Source: an uncultured Alphaproteobacteria bacterium (GTDB taxonomy: Bacteria > Pseudomonadota > Alphaproteobacteria > HIMB59). From it: a stretch of DNA of 64,000 bases. The notes under the pieces were generated by a model. The model was not told where the DNA came from. It worked only from the letters and a program-made list of their open reading frames with translations, and searched no databases. The translations under genes were made by a program, and so were the position numbers. Below are positions 7,181-17,074 of this stretch, in pieces. Position 1 is the stretch's first letter, and each line of letters starts with the position of its first letter. The stretch spans positions 1 through 64,000 of the forward strand of contig CACGSS010000001.1 in the NCBI GenBank assembly GCA_902575725.1. Direction: 5' to 3'.

Positions 7181-9112
7181 TTGAAAAATTATACTAAATT
7201 AGCGAACTGTATCAGATTTTTATCAATTGATGCTGTAGAAAAAGCAAAATCTGGTCATCCTGGTATGCCGATGGGAATGGCTGACATTGCCACAGTGCTC
7301 TTTCACGATTTTCTTATTCATAATCCCAAAGATCCAAACTGGTTACTTAGAGATCGATTCGTTTTATCTAATGGACACGGTTCGATGTTGCTTTATTCAC
7401 TTTTATACCTCACCGGTTATAAAAAAATTACAATTTCTCAAATTAAAAATTTTAGACAATTGGGCTATATTACAGCGGGGCATCCTGAATATGAACCAGA
7501 TGCTGGTATAGAAATAACGACTGGTCCTCTTGGACAAGGAATTTCGAATGCGGTAGGAATGGCCATAGCTCTTAAAAAGCTATCAAAAGAGAAAAAATTG
7601 TCTAAAGCCCCAAAGGTATATGTTTTTTGCGGTGATGGTTGTTTAATGGAAGGTATTAGCCAAGAGGCAATAAGCCTAGCTGGGCACTTAAAACTTAATA
7701 ATTTGATATTAATATACGATAACAACAATATTAGTATCGACGGATCTACAGACCTAGCTTTTAGTGATAACACAAACCTTAGATTTAAGTCAGTAAATTG
7801 GGAAGTGCACAGCGGAAAAGGTCATGATCATAAAAATATTTATAAACTTTTAAAAAAAGCACAAGTATCAAAAGTCCCTTGTTTGCTAAATTTTAAAACA
7901 ACTATTGGATTTGGTTCTCCAAATAAGTCTGCAAAATCATCATCACACGGCTCACCCTTAGGTTCAGAGGAAGTGAAATTAACTAGAAGTAAATTATCTT
8001 GGAATGAAAAACCTTTTCAAATTCCAGGTAAACTTTTAAAGATGTGGCGAAATTCATCTACCAAAAATTTAAAATTATACAAAAAAACTAAATTAATATC
8101 TCACACAAATCTTTCAAATAAATACATTGATAATTTATTTAATAAAATAGAAATAGACTTGAAAGATTTTAAGTCTGATCAGGCTACTAGAAAATCCTCT
8201 GAAGCAATATTAAATTATTTCAAAGAAGATCATCCGATACTCGGAGGCTCTGCAGACTTAACAGGCTCCAATAATACCAAAGGTAAAGAAATGTCTGTTA
8301 TGGATAGCATGAACACAACGGGACAATATATCCATTATGGTGTAAGAGAGCATGGTATGGCTGCCATTATGAATGGTATAGCTGCTACCAAAATTTACAA
8401 AACATATTCAGGAACTTTTTTGAGCTTTGCTGATTACATGAAGCCAAGTCTTCGTTTAGCTGCACTAATGAAAATTAATCCAATACAAGTTTTCACACAT
8501 GACTCTATTGGCTTAGGTGAAGATGGACCTACTCATCAACCTATTGAACAAATTAATATGTTAAGACTCATACCAAATAGTTATGTTTTTAGACCCTGCG
8601 ATCTTAAAGAAACAATTGTGTGTTGGAGAGAGGCTTTAAAAATTTATGATGCACCCTCATTTATCTGTCTTTCAAGGCAAAATCTACCACAAATTTCAAA
8701 TAAAAATTTAGACTCAAAAAAATTTAAAGGTGCTTACGTTATATATGGTCCAAAAAATAATAATGATATTACTATTATAGCTACTGGTTCTGAAGTATCT
8801 TTAGCTGTCAATGTTGCTGTAAGAATTAGAGGTGATGGTATTATTGCAAAAGTTATTTCTATGCCATCAACCTCTGTTTTTGAAAAACAATCAAAAACTT
8901 TTAAAAACAATTTATTAAAATCAAATTCTAGCGAAACTTTTGTAATTGAGGCTGGATCAACAATGTATTGGAATAAGTACACAAAATATGAAAATATATT
9001 TGGATTAGATAATTTTGGTGCTAGTGCACCCGGAAATGAAGTTTTTCGAAAATTTGGTTTAACAACAGATACTGTATCTAGTAAAATAATAAGGAAAATT
9101 AGAACAAAATGA
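7181..9112 (+). CDS. tkt: Transketolase
   Basis: Thiamine-diphosphate enzyme of the non-oxidative pentose phosphate pathway, moving two-carbon ketol units between sugar phosphates. At 643 residues it has the N-terminal KSGHPGMPMGMADIA signature, the ThDP/Mg motif GDGCLMEGISQEA to YDNNNISIDG (about 151-185), the central catalytic region with REHGMAAIMNG and the LGEDGPTHQPIEQ loop. The start is TTG, preceded by an AAGAAAAG ribosome-binding site. It overlaps gap by 4 bases (ATGA). Confidence 0.97.
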   Translation: MKNYTKLANCIRFLSIDAVEKAKSGHPGMPMGMADIATVLFHDFLIHNPKDPNWLLRDRFVLSNGHGSMLLYSLLYLTGYKKITISQIKNFRQLGYITAGHPEYEPDAGIEITTGPLGQGISNAVGMAIALKKLSKEKKLSKAPKVYVFCGDGCLMEGISQEAISLAGHLKLNNLILIYDNNNISIDGSTDLAFSDNTNLRFKSVNWEVHSGKGHDHKNIYKLLKKAQVSKVPCLLNFKTTIGFGSPNKSAKSSSHGSPLGSEEVKLTRSKLSWNEKPFQIPGKLLKMWRNSSTKNLKLYKKTKLISHTNLSNKYIDNLFNKIEIDLKDFKSDQATRKSSEAILNYFKEDHPILGGSADLTGSNNTKGKEMSVMDSMNTTGQYIHYGVREHGMAAIMNGIAATKIYKTYSGTFLSFADYMKPSLRLAALMKINPIQVFTHDSIGLGEDGPTHQPIEQINMLRLIPNSYVFRPCDLKETIVCWREALKIYDAPSFICLSRQNLPQISNKNLDSKKFKGAYVIYGPKNNNDITIIATGSEVSLAVNVAVRIRGDGIIAKVISMPSTSVFEKQSKTFKNNLLKSNSSETFVIEAGSTMYWNKYTKYENIFGLDNFGASAPGNEVFRKFGLTTDTVSSKIIRKIRTK

Positions 9113-10125
9113 AAAAAAAAGTAGCTATTAATGGTTTTGGTAGAATTGGCAGACTTGTTTATCGGGCATTTTTGGAGAGATTCAATGAATTTAGTAATCA
9201 ATATGAAATAAGCTATATAAACGACTTGGCTGATATTGACTCAAATATTCACCTACTTAAATATGATTCTATTCACGGACCTCTCAATATGGAGATTAAT
9301 AAAACCTCCGGTGAACAATTTTCAATAGATAAAAGTACAGTTACTGTTACATCTGAGAGAAACCCTATTGATTTGAAATGGAAAGATAAGAATGTCGACA
9401 TTATTTTAGAGTGCACAGGTGTTTTTGCATCTAAAGAAAAGGCAATGTCTCATATCGAAAGCGGTGCAAGTAAAGTTATAGTTTCTGCTCCATGTTCTGG
9501 TGCTGATATAACGGTTGTGCAAGGAGTTAATAACAAAAATATTAATTTAGATCATCAAATAATCTCTAATGCCTCGTGTACAACTAATTGTCTGGCTCCT
9601 GTAGCTTTTGTTATAGATCAAGAGTTCGGAATTGAAAATGGATACATGACAACTATTCACTCTTTTACAGGAGATCAAAATACAGTAGACACATTTCATA
9701 AAGATCTTAGAAGATCAAGAGCTGCATCAATTAACATTATACCAACAAGCACGGGTGCAGCAAAAGCTGTCGGTCTCGTCCTTCCTCATTTAAATGGAAA
9801 ATTAGATGGCACAGCTATAAGAGTTCCAACGCCAAATGTATCTCTAGTAGATTTTAAATTTAACACAAAAAAAAATATCACAATTGAAAATTTAAATTAT
9901 AAATTCCAAGAATATGCAAATAGTTCTCTTAAAGGTATTTTAGGAGTGGATACAGACCCTAAAGTATCAAGTGATTATAATCATGACGCAAGGAGTTCTA
10001 TTTTAGATTTAAGTGAAACAACAACAGTGTCAGATAATTTTGGTAGAGTATTGACTTGGTATGATAACGAGTGGGGATTTTCAAATAGAATGCTTGAGAC
10101 AACCGCTCAAGTGTGTAATTTATAG
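9109..10125 (+). CDS. gap: Glyceraldehyde-3-phosphate dehydrogenase, type I
   Basis: Glycolytic and gluconeogenic dehydrogenase. The Rossmann motif INGFGRIGRL is at residues 7-16, the catalytic cysteine lies in NASCTTNCLAP (about 153-163), and the phosphate-binding STGAAKAVG and WYDNEWGFSNRM blocks are intact. Length (338) is normal. The gene overlaps tkt and is followed 8 bases later by fba. In many alphaproteobacteria pgk lies between gap and fba; it is absent here. Confidence 0.97.
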   Translation: MKKKVAINGFGRIGRLVYRAFLERFNEFSNQYEISYINDLADIDSNIHLLKYDSIHGPLNMEINKTSGEQFSIDKSTVTVTSERNPIDLKWKDKNVDIILECTGVFASKEKAMSHIESGASKVIVSAPCSGADITVVQGVNNKNINLDHQIISNASCTTNCLAPVAFVIDQEFGIENGYMTTIHSFTGDQNTVDTFHKDLRRSRAASINIIPTSTGAAKAVGLVLPHLNGKLDGTAIRVPTPNVSLVDFKFNTKKNITIENLNYKFQEYANSSLKGILGVDTDPKVSSDYNHDARSSILDLSETTTVSDNFGRVLTWYDNEWGFSNRMLETTAQVCNL

Positions 10126-10133
10126 GGGCTATT

Positions 10134-11051
10134 ATGAAAGTAACAAATACTACAAGAAAAATTATATCAAACTACACTCACGAAAATATTGGAGTGAGAT
10201 CAAATCTTATGAAAATTTTGGGACATGGAAAGTTAGGCGGAACTGGAAGAATGATAATTTTACCTGTCGATCAAGGTTTTGAACACGGGCCCGATAGAAG
10301 TTTTGCTGTAAATTCCCCGGCATACGATCCAAACTATCATCACCAACTTGCAATAGATGCTGGTTTATCTGCTTATGCTGCTCCTCTTGGTTTACTGCAA
10401 ACGAGTTCTGGGAATTATAATGGACAAATTCCAACTATATTAAAAATTAATAGCTCTAATACTCTTGCAACATCTCTTGATCAAGCTGTTACTGGGAGTG
10501 TAAATGATGCATTAAAATTAGGATGTGCTGCAATAGGTTTTACGATATATCCTGGGTCTGATCATAATTTTGAATTAATGGAAGAATTTAAAAAACTTAG
10601 TTTCGAGGCTAAAGAAAAAGGACTTGCTGTGGTTTTATGGGCTTATGCGAGAGGTTCAAAGATTAGCAAAAAAGGTGAAACAGCAATGAACATAATTTCA
10701 TATGCAGCACACATGTCTGCTCTATTGGGGGCAAATATTATTAAAGTAAAACTTCCTAGTGATTTTTTAGAAGAAGACCCAACTAAAAAAGCATTTGAAG
10801 ATAATAATATACCTATAAGCACTTTAAAGGATCGTGTGGCTCATATCAAAAAAGTTGCATTTGATGGAAAACGCTTAGTGGTATTTTCGGGTGGGGATGC
10901 AAAAGATGATCAAGCTTTAATGGATGAAGTACTTGCAATTCACCAGGGAGATGGAAACGGCTCAATTATTGGAAGAAATTGTTTTCAAAGATCGAAAGTA
11001 GATGCGTTGGCTTTATTAGAGCGAATGACTCAAATTTACAAATCTAAATGA
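10134..11051 (+). CDS. Class I fructose-bisphosphate aldolase (DhnA/FbaB type)
   Basis: Cleaves or forms fructose-1,6-bisphosphate by a Schiff-base mechanism. The 305-residue sequence belongs to the archaeal/DhnA-like class I group: ILPVDQGFEHGPDRSF near the N-terminus, the IIKVKLPSDF strand carrying the likely Schiff-base lysine (about residue 200), and LVVFSGGDAKDD and GSIIGRNCFQR phosphate-binding loops. The start overlaps nothing upstream; the stop overlaps efp as ATGA. Its place after gap supports a glycolytic role. A class II aldolase is not present in the window. Confidence 0.9.
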   Translation: MKVTNTTRKIISNYTHENIGVRSNLMKILGHGKLGGTGRMIILPVDQGFEHGPDRSFAVNSPAYDPNYHHQLAIDAGLSAYAAPLGLLQTSSGNYNGQIPTILKINSSNTLATSLDQAVTGSVNDALKLGCAAIGFTIYPGSDHNFELMEEFKKLSFEAKEKGLAVVLWAYARGSKISKKGETAMNIISYAAHMSALLGANIIKVKLPSDFLEEDPTKKAFEDNNIPISTLKDRVAHIKKVAFDGKRLVVFSGGDAKDDQALMDEVLAIHQGDGNGSIIGRNCFQRSKVDALALLERMTQIYKSK

Positions 11052-11614
11052 AAATTAATGCTAACGACTTAAAAATAGGAAATATAATTCAGCATAATAA
11101 TTCGCTTTGGAAAGTAGCTAAATTATCCCATACACAACCTGGAAAAGGTGGGGCATACATTCAAGCTGAGTTGAAAAATATTTCAAACCAGTCAAAATTA
11201 AATGAGAGATTTAGAAGTTCAGAGTCTCTTGAAAAAATTCGTGCTGAAGAGATAGATCATCAATTTTTATTTCGTAGTGGAGAGGATTTTACTTTTATGA
11301 ATAACCAAAGCTATGAGCAAATAGTTATGAATATTAGTCAAGTGAATGAAAATACAGCAAAATTTCTCGAAGATGGAATGGAAGTCTCTATTGAGTTTTA
11401 TGATGAAAAACCAATGAATGTTAATCCTCCTGAAAGTCTTACTGTACAAATAGCCGAAACAGAAGCAGTTGTTAAAGGACAAACAGCATCTTCATCATAT
11501 AAACCAGCATTGTTAACTAACGGTGTAAGAGTTACTGTTCCACCTCATATTGAAACGGGTGACAAAATTAGAATAAACACGTCTGAATTAACTTACATAG
11601 AAAAAGCAAAATAA
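11048..11614 (+). CDS. efp: Translation elongation factor P
   Basis: EF-P relieves ribosome stalling at polyproline. The 188-residue protein has three small beta domains. The tip loop HTQPGKGGAYIQAEL carries Lys (about residue 34), the site of beta-lysylation in EpmA-type systems. The C-terminal GVRVTVPPHIETGDKIRINT block matches the family signature. It overlaps the aldolase by 4 bases. No epmA or epmB lies in the window. Confidence 0.96.
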   Translation: MKINANDLKIGNIIQHNNSLWKVAKLSHTQPGKGGAYIQAELKNISNQSKLNERFRSSESLEKIRAEEIDHQFLFRSGEDFTFMNNQSYEQIVMNISQVNENTAKFLEDGMEVSIEFYDEKPMNVNPPESLTVQIAETEAVVKGQTASSSYKPALLTNGVRVTVPPHIETGDKIRINTSELTYIEKAK

Positions 11615-11622
11615 TTTTTTCT

Positions 11623-12417
11623 ATGGCTATTGTCCCACCAGTAATTGTTGTTATGGAAAAGGCATGTAGGAATGCTGCTAAATCTTTAATAAGAGATTTT
11701 GGAGAGCTTGAGAAACTTCAAATTTCTAAAAAAGATAAAAATGATTTTGTATCCTCTGCAGATATTAGAGCATCTGAGAGTATCAGTTATACTTTGGGAA
11801 AAGATAGACCTGATTTTCTTCAAATTGACGAGGAGACTTTTGGTGCTGAAGATTTAGATAAGCTTAAAGGTGATACTCCTGTTTTTATCTCAGACCCACT
11901 TGACGGAACAAAAAATTTCATACATGGAAATGGTTACTTTGCAGTAACCATTGGATTGATGCAAAAAGGAGAGATTATTGCTGGTGTTACATATAACCCA
12001 ATTTTGAATGAATTATTTTGGGCTCATAAGGGTTCTGGATCTTGGATTAACAATCAAAGGCTCAGGGTTTCCCAAAGAGATAAGTTAGATGGATGTATGT
12101 TTACATCTGGTGTGCAAATCAAGCATGAAGATATTATTGAAAAAGGAATTGCTCAAATAGGATCTCTTCAAAGGAAAACAAGTGTCAGAATACTTGGTTC
12201 TTCAGCTCTTGATTTAGCGAATGTGGCATCAGGAAAATTTGATGGATTTTGGTCATTAAGATTAAATCTTTGGGATATCGTAGCAGGTATTATTTTAGTA
12301 AATGAGGCTGGTGGAATATGCCTAAATGAAAAAGGTAATGTTTTTGATCCCTTAAATGATGAAAGTTTAATAGCCTCTAGTGCAGCTATTAGCGGCGAAT
12401 TGCTGAAAAGCCTATAA
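11623..12417 (+). CDS. suhB: Inositol monophosphatase family protein (SuhB-like)
   Basis: Mg-dependent phosphatase family acting on inositol-1-phosphate and related substrates; SuhB also takes part in ribosomal RNA antitermination in E. coli. Motif 1 is in DEETFGAED (about 66-74), DPLDGTKNF at about 90-98, and the C-terminal [17 protein letters not shown] block (about 214-230). Length (264) is normal. It follows efp by 8 bases. The true substrate cannot be read from sequence. Confidence 0.9.
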   Translation: MAIVPPVIVVMEKACRNAAKSLIRDFGELEKLQISKKDKNDFVSSADIRASESISYTLGKDRPDFLQIDEETFGAEDLDKLKGDTPVFISDPLDGTKNFIHGNGYFAVTIGLMQKGEIIAGVTYNPILNELFWAHKGSGSWINNQRLRVSQRDKLDGCMFTSGVQIKHEDIIEKGIAQIGSLQRKTSVRILGSSALDLANVASGKFDGFWSLRLNLWDIVAGIILVNEAGGICLNEKGNVFDPLNDESLIASSAAISGELLKSL

Positions 12418-12463
12418 ATATTTACTTGATTTTTTAACCTTTGATCTCTATTTTCTCATAACC

Positions 12464-12685
12464 ATGAAACAAAAAATACATCCTGATTACCATGAAATTA
12501 CTGTAGAACGTACTGACGGATCAACATATAAGACGAGATCTACTTGGGGTAAAGCTGGCGATACTATGAAGCTTGAAATTGACCCATTATCTCATCCAGC
12601 TTGGAATCAAGGATCTGGAAAAATGGTTGACTCAGGTGGAAGAGTTGCACGTTTTAAAAATAAATATAAGTCATTTAATATTTAA
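12464..12685 (+). CDS. rpmE: 50S ribosomal protein bL31
   Basis: 73-residue bL31. [19 protein letters not shown], the [13 protein letters not shown] middle and the C-terminal [10 protein letters not shown] are typical. The zinc-binding cysteines of the C+ type are missing, so this is the C- form common in alphaproteobacteria. It lies 15 bases upstream of trcR, an arrangement often seen in this class. Confidence 0.95.
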   Translation: MKQKIHPDYHEITVERTDGSTYKTRSTWGKAGDTMKLEIDPLSHPAWNQGSGKMVDSGGRVARFKNKYKSFNI

Positions 12686-12700
12686 TATTTTAACAAGACC

Positions 12701-13285
12701 ATGTCAGACAACAAACCTTTAATGCCCTTAGCCACGGCCGTATGGTTGGTGGACAATACCGCTTTAAGTTTTTTCCAAATATCTCAATTCTGTCAATTAC
12801 ATGAGCTAGAAGTTCAAAGTATTGCAGATGGTGAGGACGCTTATCGTATGCAAGGATTAAACCCTATAGCCAGTGGTCAATTAACTATGGATGAAATTAA
12901 ACGTTGTGAGGGAGATCATTCACTTGAACTTCAATTGCAAAATAAAAAATCTGAGTCCATTCAATCAAGCGTTAAAACAAAAAAATACTTACCATTATCA
13001 GTAAGACAAGAAAGACCTAAGGCTATAGCTTGGCTAATTCGTGAGTATGGACAAATACTAACAGATACGCAAATAGCTAAACTTACAAGTTCTACTAAGC
13101 CTACTGTTGCTAATATAAGGGCTGGTAATCAATCTCAACCAATTACAGAATTTAGAAACCCCACTGATCTTGGTTTATGTACTTATGAAGAGCTCGAAGC
13201 ACTAGTTGAAAAAGGTCAGCGAAAAGCAGAACGCGAGAGAAAAGCAAAAGAAAAGGCAGAAAAATTACAGTCTACTACTGCTTAG
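12701..13285 (+). CDS. trcR: Cell-cycle transcriptional regulator TrcR (DUF1013)
   Basis: Conserved alphaproteobacterial protein of the DUF1013 family, studied in Caulobacter as TrcR, which associates with RNA polymerase and cell-cycle genes. The N-terminal block MPLATAVWLVDNTALSF and the central SVRQERPKAIAWLIREYGQILTDTQIAKL helix-turn-helix-like region (about 104-132) are diagnostic. The C-terminus is a Lys/Glu/Arg-rich helix. It is convergent with and overlaps the next minus-strand gene by 11 bases. The family name is secure; the exact function in this organism is inferred. Confidence 0.9.
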   Translation: MSDNKPLMPLATAVWLVDNTALSFFQISQFCQLHELEVQSIADGEDAYRMQGLNPIASGQLTMDEIKRCEGDHSLELQLQNKKSESIQSSVKTKKYLPLSVRQERPKAIAWLIREYGQILTDTQIAKLTSSTKPTVANIRAGNQSQPITEFRNPTDLGLCTYEELEALVEKGQRKAERERKAKEKAEKLQSTTA

Positions 13286-13799
13286 TGAAGAATAAATAAA
13301 CATCTCCTAATCTTATACCAAATTTTTTCATAGTAGCTTTATTGAAAACATTTTTTTCATCTTGCATAATCATCCAATCGTCAAATTTAACATTCATTAT
13401 TCCATCACCATACTTGAGTTTTAATGTGTAATGCCAATTTAAAGCATTTCCTGAGCTTTCACCTAAAGCTACACCTATAATATCATCAGAAATTCCTTCG
13501 TAAGTATTTTCACCAGTTTTTTTTATTTCCCATCTTCTGAATTCTTCCTCTCCATCATCATAGAGGAAGGTCTCATTGAGAATAAAATTATCTTCCTGTT
13601 GAATACCTTCCATTTCAACAGTAAATTGTCGTCTTACCTTTCCAAGTCTATCAATAAAAAGACCGCTAGCTGTTGTTTTTCCTAAAAAATACTCTTCTAT
13701 TTTAAATATTGGTTTTTTGTTGGCAAAGTCTTCAAGTTTCATTTTATTGCACCCACTGACAAATATTAATAAAATACTCGCTATTAATACATTTCTCAT
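13275..13799 (-). CDS. DUF3833 family lipoprotein
   Basis: About 174 residues with a lipoprotein signal (IASILLIFVSGC, Cys about residue 17 from the chosen ATG). I start at the ATG that gives MRNVLIAS; an upstream in-frame start at 13820 adds only seven residues before the signal peptide. The mature part is beta-rich (FDDWMIMQDEKNVFNKATMKKFG) and matches the DUF3833 family, whose members often lie next to cyclopropane-synthase, DUF1365 and FAD oxidoreductase genes, as here. A role in modified-lipid metabolism or light stress is inferred from neighbours only. Confidence 0.82.
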   Translation of the reverse strand: MRNVLIASILLIFVSGCNKMKLEDFANKKPIFKIEEYFLGKTTASGLFIDRLGKVRRQFTVEMEGIQQEDNFILNETFLYDDGEEEFRRWEIKKTGENTYEGISDDIIGVALGESSGNALNWHYTLKLKYGDGIMNVKFDDWMIMQDEKNVFNKATMKKFGIRLGDVYLFFTKQ

Positions 13800-13850
13800 A
13801 CACACAATCAATACGCTCATTGATAAAAGTAGATCTTTAACAGATTTAAT

Positions 13851-15020
13851 TTACTTATTGATAAAATCTATTTGATATACATCAATAGTTTTTGCTTTAA
13901 AACCTCCTGAACAATATGATAAGTAAAAATTCCACATCCTTTTGAAATCTTCAGAGTAACCTAAATTTTTTATTATATCCCATTTATTGTTAAAATTTTT
14001 TCTCCACATCTCAAGTGTTTGATAATAACTATCCGCCATTTGATTTTTAATTTGGAAGTCGAATTTTTTTTGATTAGCTATTTTTTCTAAAGCTTTTACT
14101 GATGGTAACATTCCACCAGGAAAAATATATTTTTGAATAAAATCAATTTTTCGAGTATACCTCTCAAAGAAATCTTCAAAGATTACAATAGTTTGCATTG
14201 AAAAGACCCCCGATGGTTTTAACAAGTCTTTAATTTTTTCAAAATAAGTTTGCCAATATTGTATTCCAACAGCCTCAAACATTTCAATGGAGTAGATTCT
14301 AGAATATTCTCCTTGATGTTCTCTGTAATCTTTATATATGACATTTAGCTTATTTTCTAAATGATGTTCTCTAATTTTTGTTTTTACAAATTCGTATTGC
14401 TCTTTTGAGATAGTTAAAGTATCGATTTTGATATTAGGGAATTTTGAAATTAAATAAAATGCAAAACTTCCCCATCCAGACCCAATTTCTAAAACATGAT
14501 CACCTGGTCTAGGTTCATTACCCTCAATAAGACTTTCAAATTTGTTTTTTTGTGCCTCAGATAACGTTTCCAAGCCTGTTTTAAAAAAACCTGAAGAATA
14601 AGTTAAAGTATCATCCAGCCACTCCAAATAGAAGTCATTACCAAGATCATAGTGAGCATGAATATTTTTTTTACTCTGAAATAATGAGTTTTTAGTTTTA
14701 TTCATATATTTTTTTGATAAAAATCTGTAAAACTTAGATCCACTCATTTCGTTACCAAAAGCTCTTTCATTTAGTGCACCAAATTCTAAGAATTTACTTA
14801 AATCGTCTGCTTCAAATTTCTTTTTTATATAGGCTTCACCAAGCCCGACTGAACCACGAAAATACAAATCCCATATCATAGAGATACGACTAATTGTTAA
14901 ATGCACTGAAGGACCCTCTAATTCACCGTAAAACTCATAAGATTTACCCTTAACATTTAAAGTTAAAGATCCATATCTGATTTTAGAACAAACTTTTTTT
15001 ATATATCTATCAATAAACAA
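13851..15020 (-). CDS. Cyclopropane-fatty-acid synthase-like methyltransferase
   Basis: S-adenosylmethionine enzyme that methylates unsaturated acyl chains of membrane phospholipids. The 389-residue protein has the N-terminal CFA-specific region, then HAHYDLGNDFYLEWLDDTLTYSSGFF (about 128-153), the SAM motif VLEIGSGWGSFAF (about 182-194) and a C-terminal acyl-binding half with GGFKAKTIDVYQ. The start is TTG. In the chain photolyase, FAD oxidoreductase, DUF1365, CFA, DUF3833 the product may be a cyclopropane, a 10-methyl or a furan-type precursor fatty acid; sequence alone does not decide. Confidence 0.88.
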   Translation of the reverse strand: MFIDRYIKKVCSKIRYGSLTLNVKGKSYEFYGELEGPSVHLTISRISMIWDLYFRGSVGLGEAYIKKKFEADDLSKFLEFGALNERAFGNEMSGSKFYRFLSKKYMNKTKNSLFQSKKNIHAHYDLGNDFYLEWLDDTLTYSSGFFKTGLETLSEAQKNKFESLIEGNEPRPGDHVLEIGSGWGSFAFYLISKFPNIKIDTLTISKEQYEFVKTKIREHHLENKLNVIYKDYREHQGEYSRIYSIEMFEAVGIQYWQTYFEKIKDLLKPSGVFSMQTIVIFEDFFERYTRKIDFIQKYIFPGGMLPSVKALEKIANQKKFDFQIKNQMADSYYQTLEMWRKNFNNKWDIIKNLGYSEDFKRMWNFYLSYCSGGFKAKTIDVYQIDFINK

Positions 15021-15038
15021 GATTTTACCTAATTTATA

Positions 15039-15791
15039 CTAATCTAAGTATAGATTATCTTTTATTCTATTGGAATATTTAAAGAATTTACTTTTTTTTA
15101 AAAAAAGCTTGATTGCCTGATAGTGAATAAGAGTGATTGTTTTTACACTCCCAAAAATATTTAAAATTAAAAACAAAATAAAATTATAGAAAGTTATTTC
15201 TTTTAAATTTAAATCTATAGAGGCATAAAATATTTGCTCTTTTTTAAGGTTAAATTGATTAATATTACAAAAAAAATGGTTTTTTCTTTTATTTTTTGAA
15301 GAAATCTTGTAAGTGCAGTCCATTTCAATAAATGGTGACACATACATATTTTTTTTAAACTCTTTATCTTTAAATTTATTCAAAGTTAAATAATGAACTT
15401 GGTCTCCAAATGTATTTTTCACTTCATATATGATCGACTTAACTTTATTTTTACTATCAAGATATAAATAAAAGCTAATAGGGTTAAAAGAATAACCAAC
15501 AATTGATGGGATACATATAAATTGAATACTATTAAAAACAATATTGTGTTTTTCAGCAACATTTTTTGCAAAATCATATAAACTCTTTTTTTTATTTCTA
15601 AATCCGTGCTGTTTATAAAAAATTGAAAAAAAGTTAAATCTATTTAGAGATATAAATGGATGGATGTTTATTGTGTTACTTAGATTTATACTTAAGTAAG
15701 GTGCATTATATTGAAAAAAATTATCAGTATCCCTAGTTCTTTTATGAATTATTTTACCTATTCCAAAACAATGAGAAGAAATTAATTCCAT
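15039..15791 (-). CDS. DUF1365 family protein
   Basis: 250-residue member of DUF1365, a family of unknown biochemistry that is nearly always found between an FAD-dependent oxidoreductase and a CFA synthase homologue, exactly as here. Recognisable parts are the N-terminal GKIIHKRTRDTDNFFQY, SYNPISFYLYLD-type centre (here GYSFNPISFYLYLD, about 111-124) and the C-terminal basic helical tail. It overlaps the upstream FAD gene by 10 bases. A lipid substrate is inferred from its partners. Confidence 0.86.
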   Translation of the reverse strand: MELISSHCFGIGKIIHKRTRDTDNFFQYNAPYLSINLSNTINIHPFISLNRFNFFSIFYKQHGFRNKKKSLYDFAKNVAEKHNIVFNSIQFICIPSIVGYSFNPISFYLYLDSKNKVKSIIYEVKNTFGDQVHYLTLNKFKDKEFKKNMYVSPFIEMDCTYKISSKNKRKNHFFCNINQFNLKKEQIFYASIDLNLKEITFYNFILFLILNIFGSVKTITLIHYQAIKLFLKKSKFFKYSNRIKDNLYLD

Positions 15792-17074
15792 TGCACTCTT
15801 GATGTATCCGCATTTTTAAACTCCTTTAAATCTATATTTAACCTTTTACAAACTTTTATAGCAGATTGAATACCGTCTTCATGAAAACCATAGCCAAGAT
15901 AACTACCAACATAATAAGAATTCTCATAGCCTTGAATTTGTGAAATATTTTTTTGAGCACTTAGAGTTTTAGGTGAGAATATTGGATGTTCGTAAATTGT
16001 TTGATAGTGATTCTGATTTTGATCCTGATTTAGTGAGACAAAGAAATTGTCATTAGTTTCTAGTGGTTGCAATTTATTCATCCAATAACTTAAAGTACAT
16101 TTATTATTTAAATTCGTATGAAAATTCCAACTTGACCAAGCTTTTAAATGAGTTGGCATTAGAGAGTTATTTTGATGCAATTGTGCTAAATTTTTTTGAA
16201 AATCAAATTCATTTAAAACCTCATGCTCTTTCTGGTGTATTTTATCTAAAAGAGGGAAAAAATGGTTTGGAGGACATGCAAATATTATAATGTCAAAAAC
16301 AGATTTTTTTCCTTCAAAGAAAATTTCAATCTTATCATTTCTTGAAATTTTTTGAATTCTACATGACTTTTTGATTTTAAATTTTGCAGATTTAATTAAT
16401 AAATTGATATATTGTTTAGAACCATTTCTTATTGTTTTCCATTGTGGTCTATCCGTGAAATTAAACAATTTGTGATTTTGAAAAAAATTAATAATACTTT
16501 TTAATGGTTGATTAAGAGAGTCTTGATCGGGAGTTGACCAAATACTTGAAATTAAAGGAACAAGATGGAAATTAATAAATTCATCAGAGTAATTTTTTGT
16601 TTTAAGAAAATCTCTAATTGAAATATCTGATATAATATTTTTTTTTTGATAAACTTTATAAAAAATAATGATGTCTTTTAACATTTTGTAGAATTTTAAA
16701 TTAAAAAAATTTTTACGATCTGCAAATAATGCACTTAAACTTCCTCCCCCGTACTCAAATTTGTTTTCCTCATTTAGAAAACTAAAGGACATATTGCTAT
16801 TAACAGTTTCGACTTTGAGAAGATCAAAAAATTTTGTTAAATTTGGGTATGTCAGTTCATTGTAGACAATAAAACCTGTATCTATTGGTATAGTATTTCC
16901 GTTACTATCTTTGACTTCTCTTGTATTTGCATGCCCACCTAAATAATCATTTTTCTCAAATAGTGTTACATCAAAATATTCTTGTGAAAAATATGCTGTA
17001 GATAATCCCGCTATACCAGATCCAATTATAGCTACGCTTTTTTTCAAATTATGATTTCGTTTGTTGATAAGCAT
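15782..17074 (-). CDS. FAD-dependent amine-oxidase-like oxidoreductase
   Basis: Flavoprotein of the NAD/FAD-binding amine oxidase superfamily. The dinucleotide motif VAIIGSGIAGLSTAY lies at about 14-28, followed by LFEKNDYLGGHANTR and, near the C-terminus, the second FAD segment YYVGSYLGYGFHEDGIQSA. About 430 residues. Homologues next to DUF1365 and CFA genes belong, in Rhodobacter, to the RpoE-ChrR singlet-oxygen regulon. The 5' end overlaps the photolyase stop by about 26 bases, so translation is probably coupled. I start at the ATG; a TTG one codon upstream is possible. Confidence 0.88.
   Translation of the reverse strand: MLINKRNHNLKKSVAIIGSGIAGLSTAYFSQEYFDVTLFEKNDYLGGHANTREVKDSNGNTIPIDTGFIVYNELTYPNLTKFFDLLKVETVNSNMSFSFLNEENKFEYGGGSLSALFADRKNFFNLKFYKMLKDIIIFYKVYQKKNIISDISIRDFLKTKNYSDEFINFHLVPLISSIWSTPDQDSLNQPLKSIINFFQNHKLFNFTDRPQWKTIRNGSKQYINLLIKSAKFKIKKSCRIQKISRNDKIEIFFEGKKSVFDIIIFACPPNHFFPLLDKIHQKEHEVLNEFDFQKNLAQLHQNNSLMPTHLKAWSSWNFHTNLNNKCTLSYWMNKLQPLETNDNFFVSLNQDQNQNHYQTIYEHPIFSPKTLSAQKNISQIQGYENSYYVGSYLGYGFHEDGIQSAIKVCKRLNIDLKEFKNADTSRVQWN

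Noticed and set aside
7465..7773. Minus-strand open frame inside transketolase
   Set aside because: Shadow of a conserved coding region; codon pattern follows transketolase on the other strand.
8734..9201. Minus-strand open frame across the tkt-gap junction
   Set aside because: It covers the ends of two certain genes and starts and stops without any signal.
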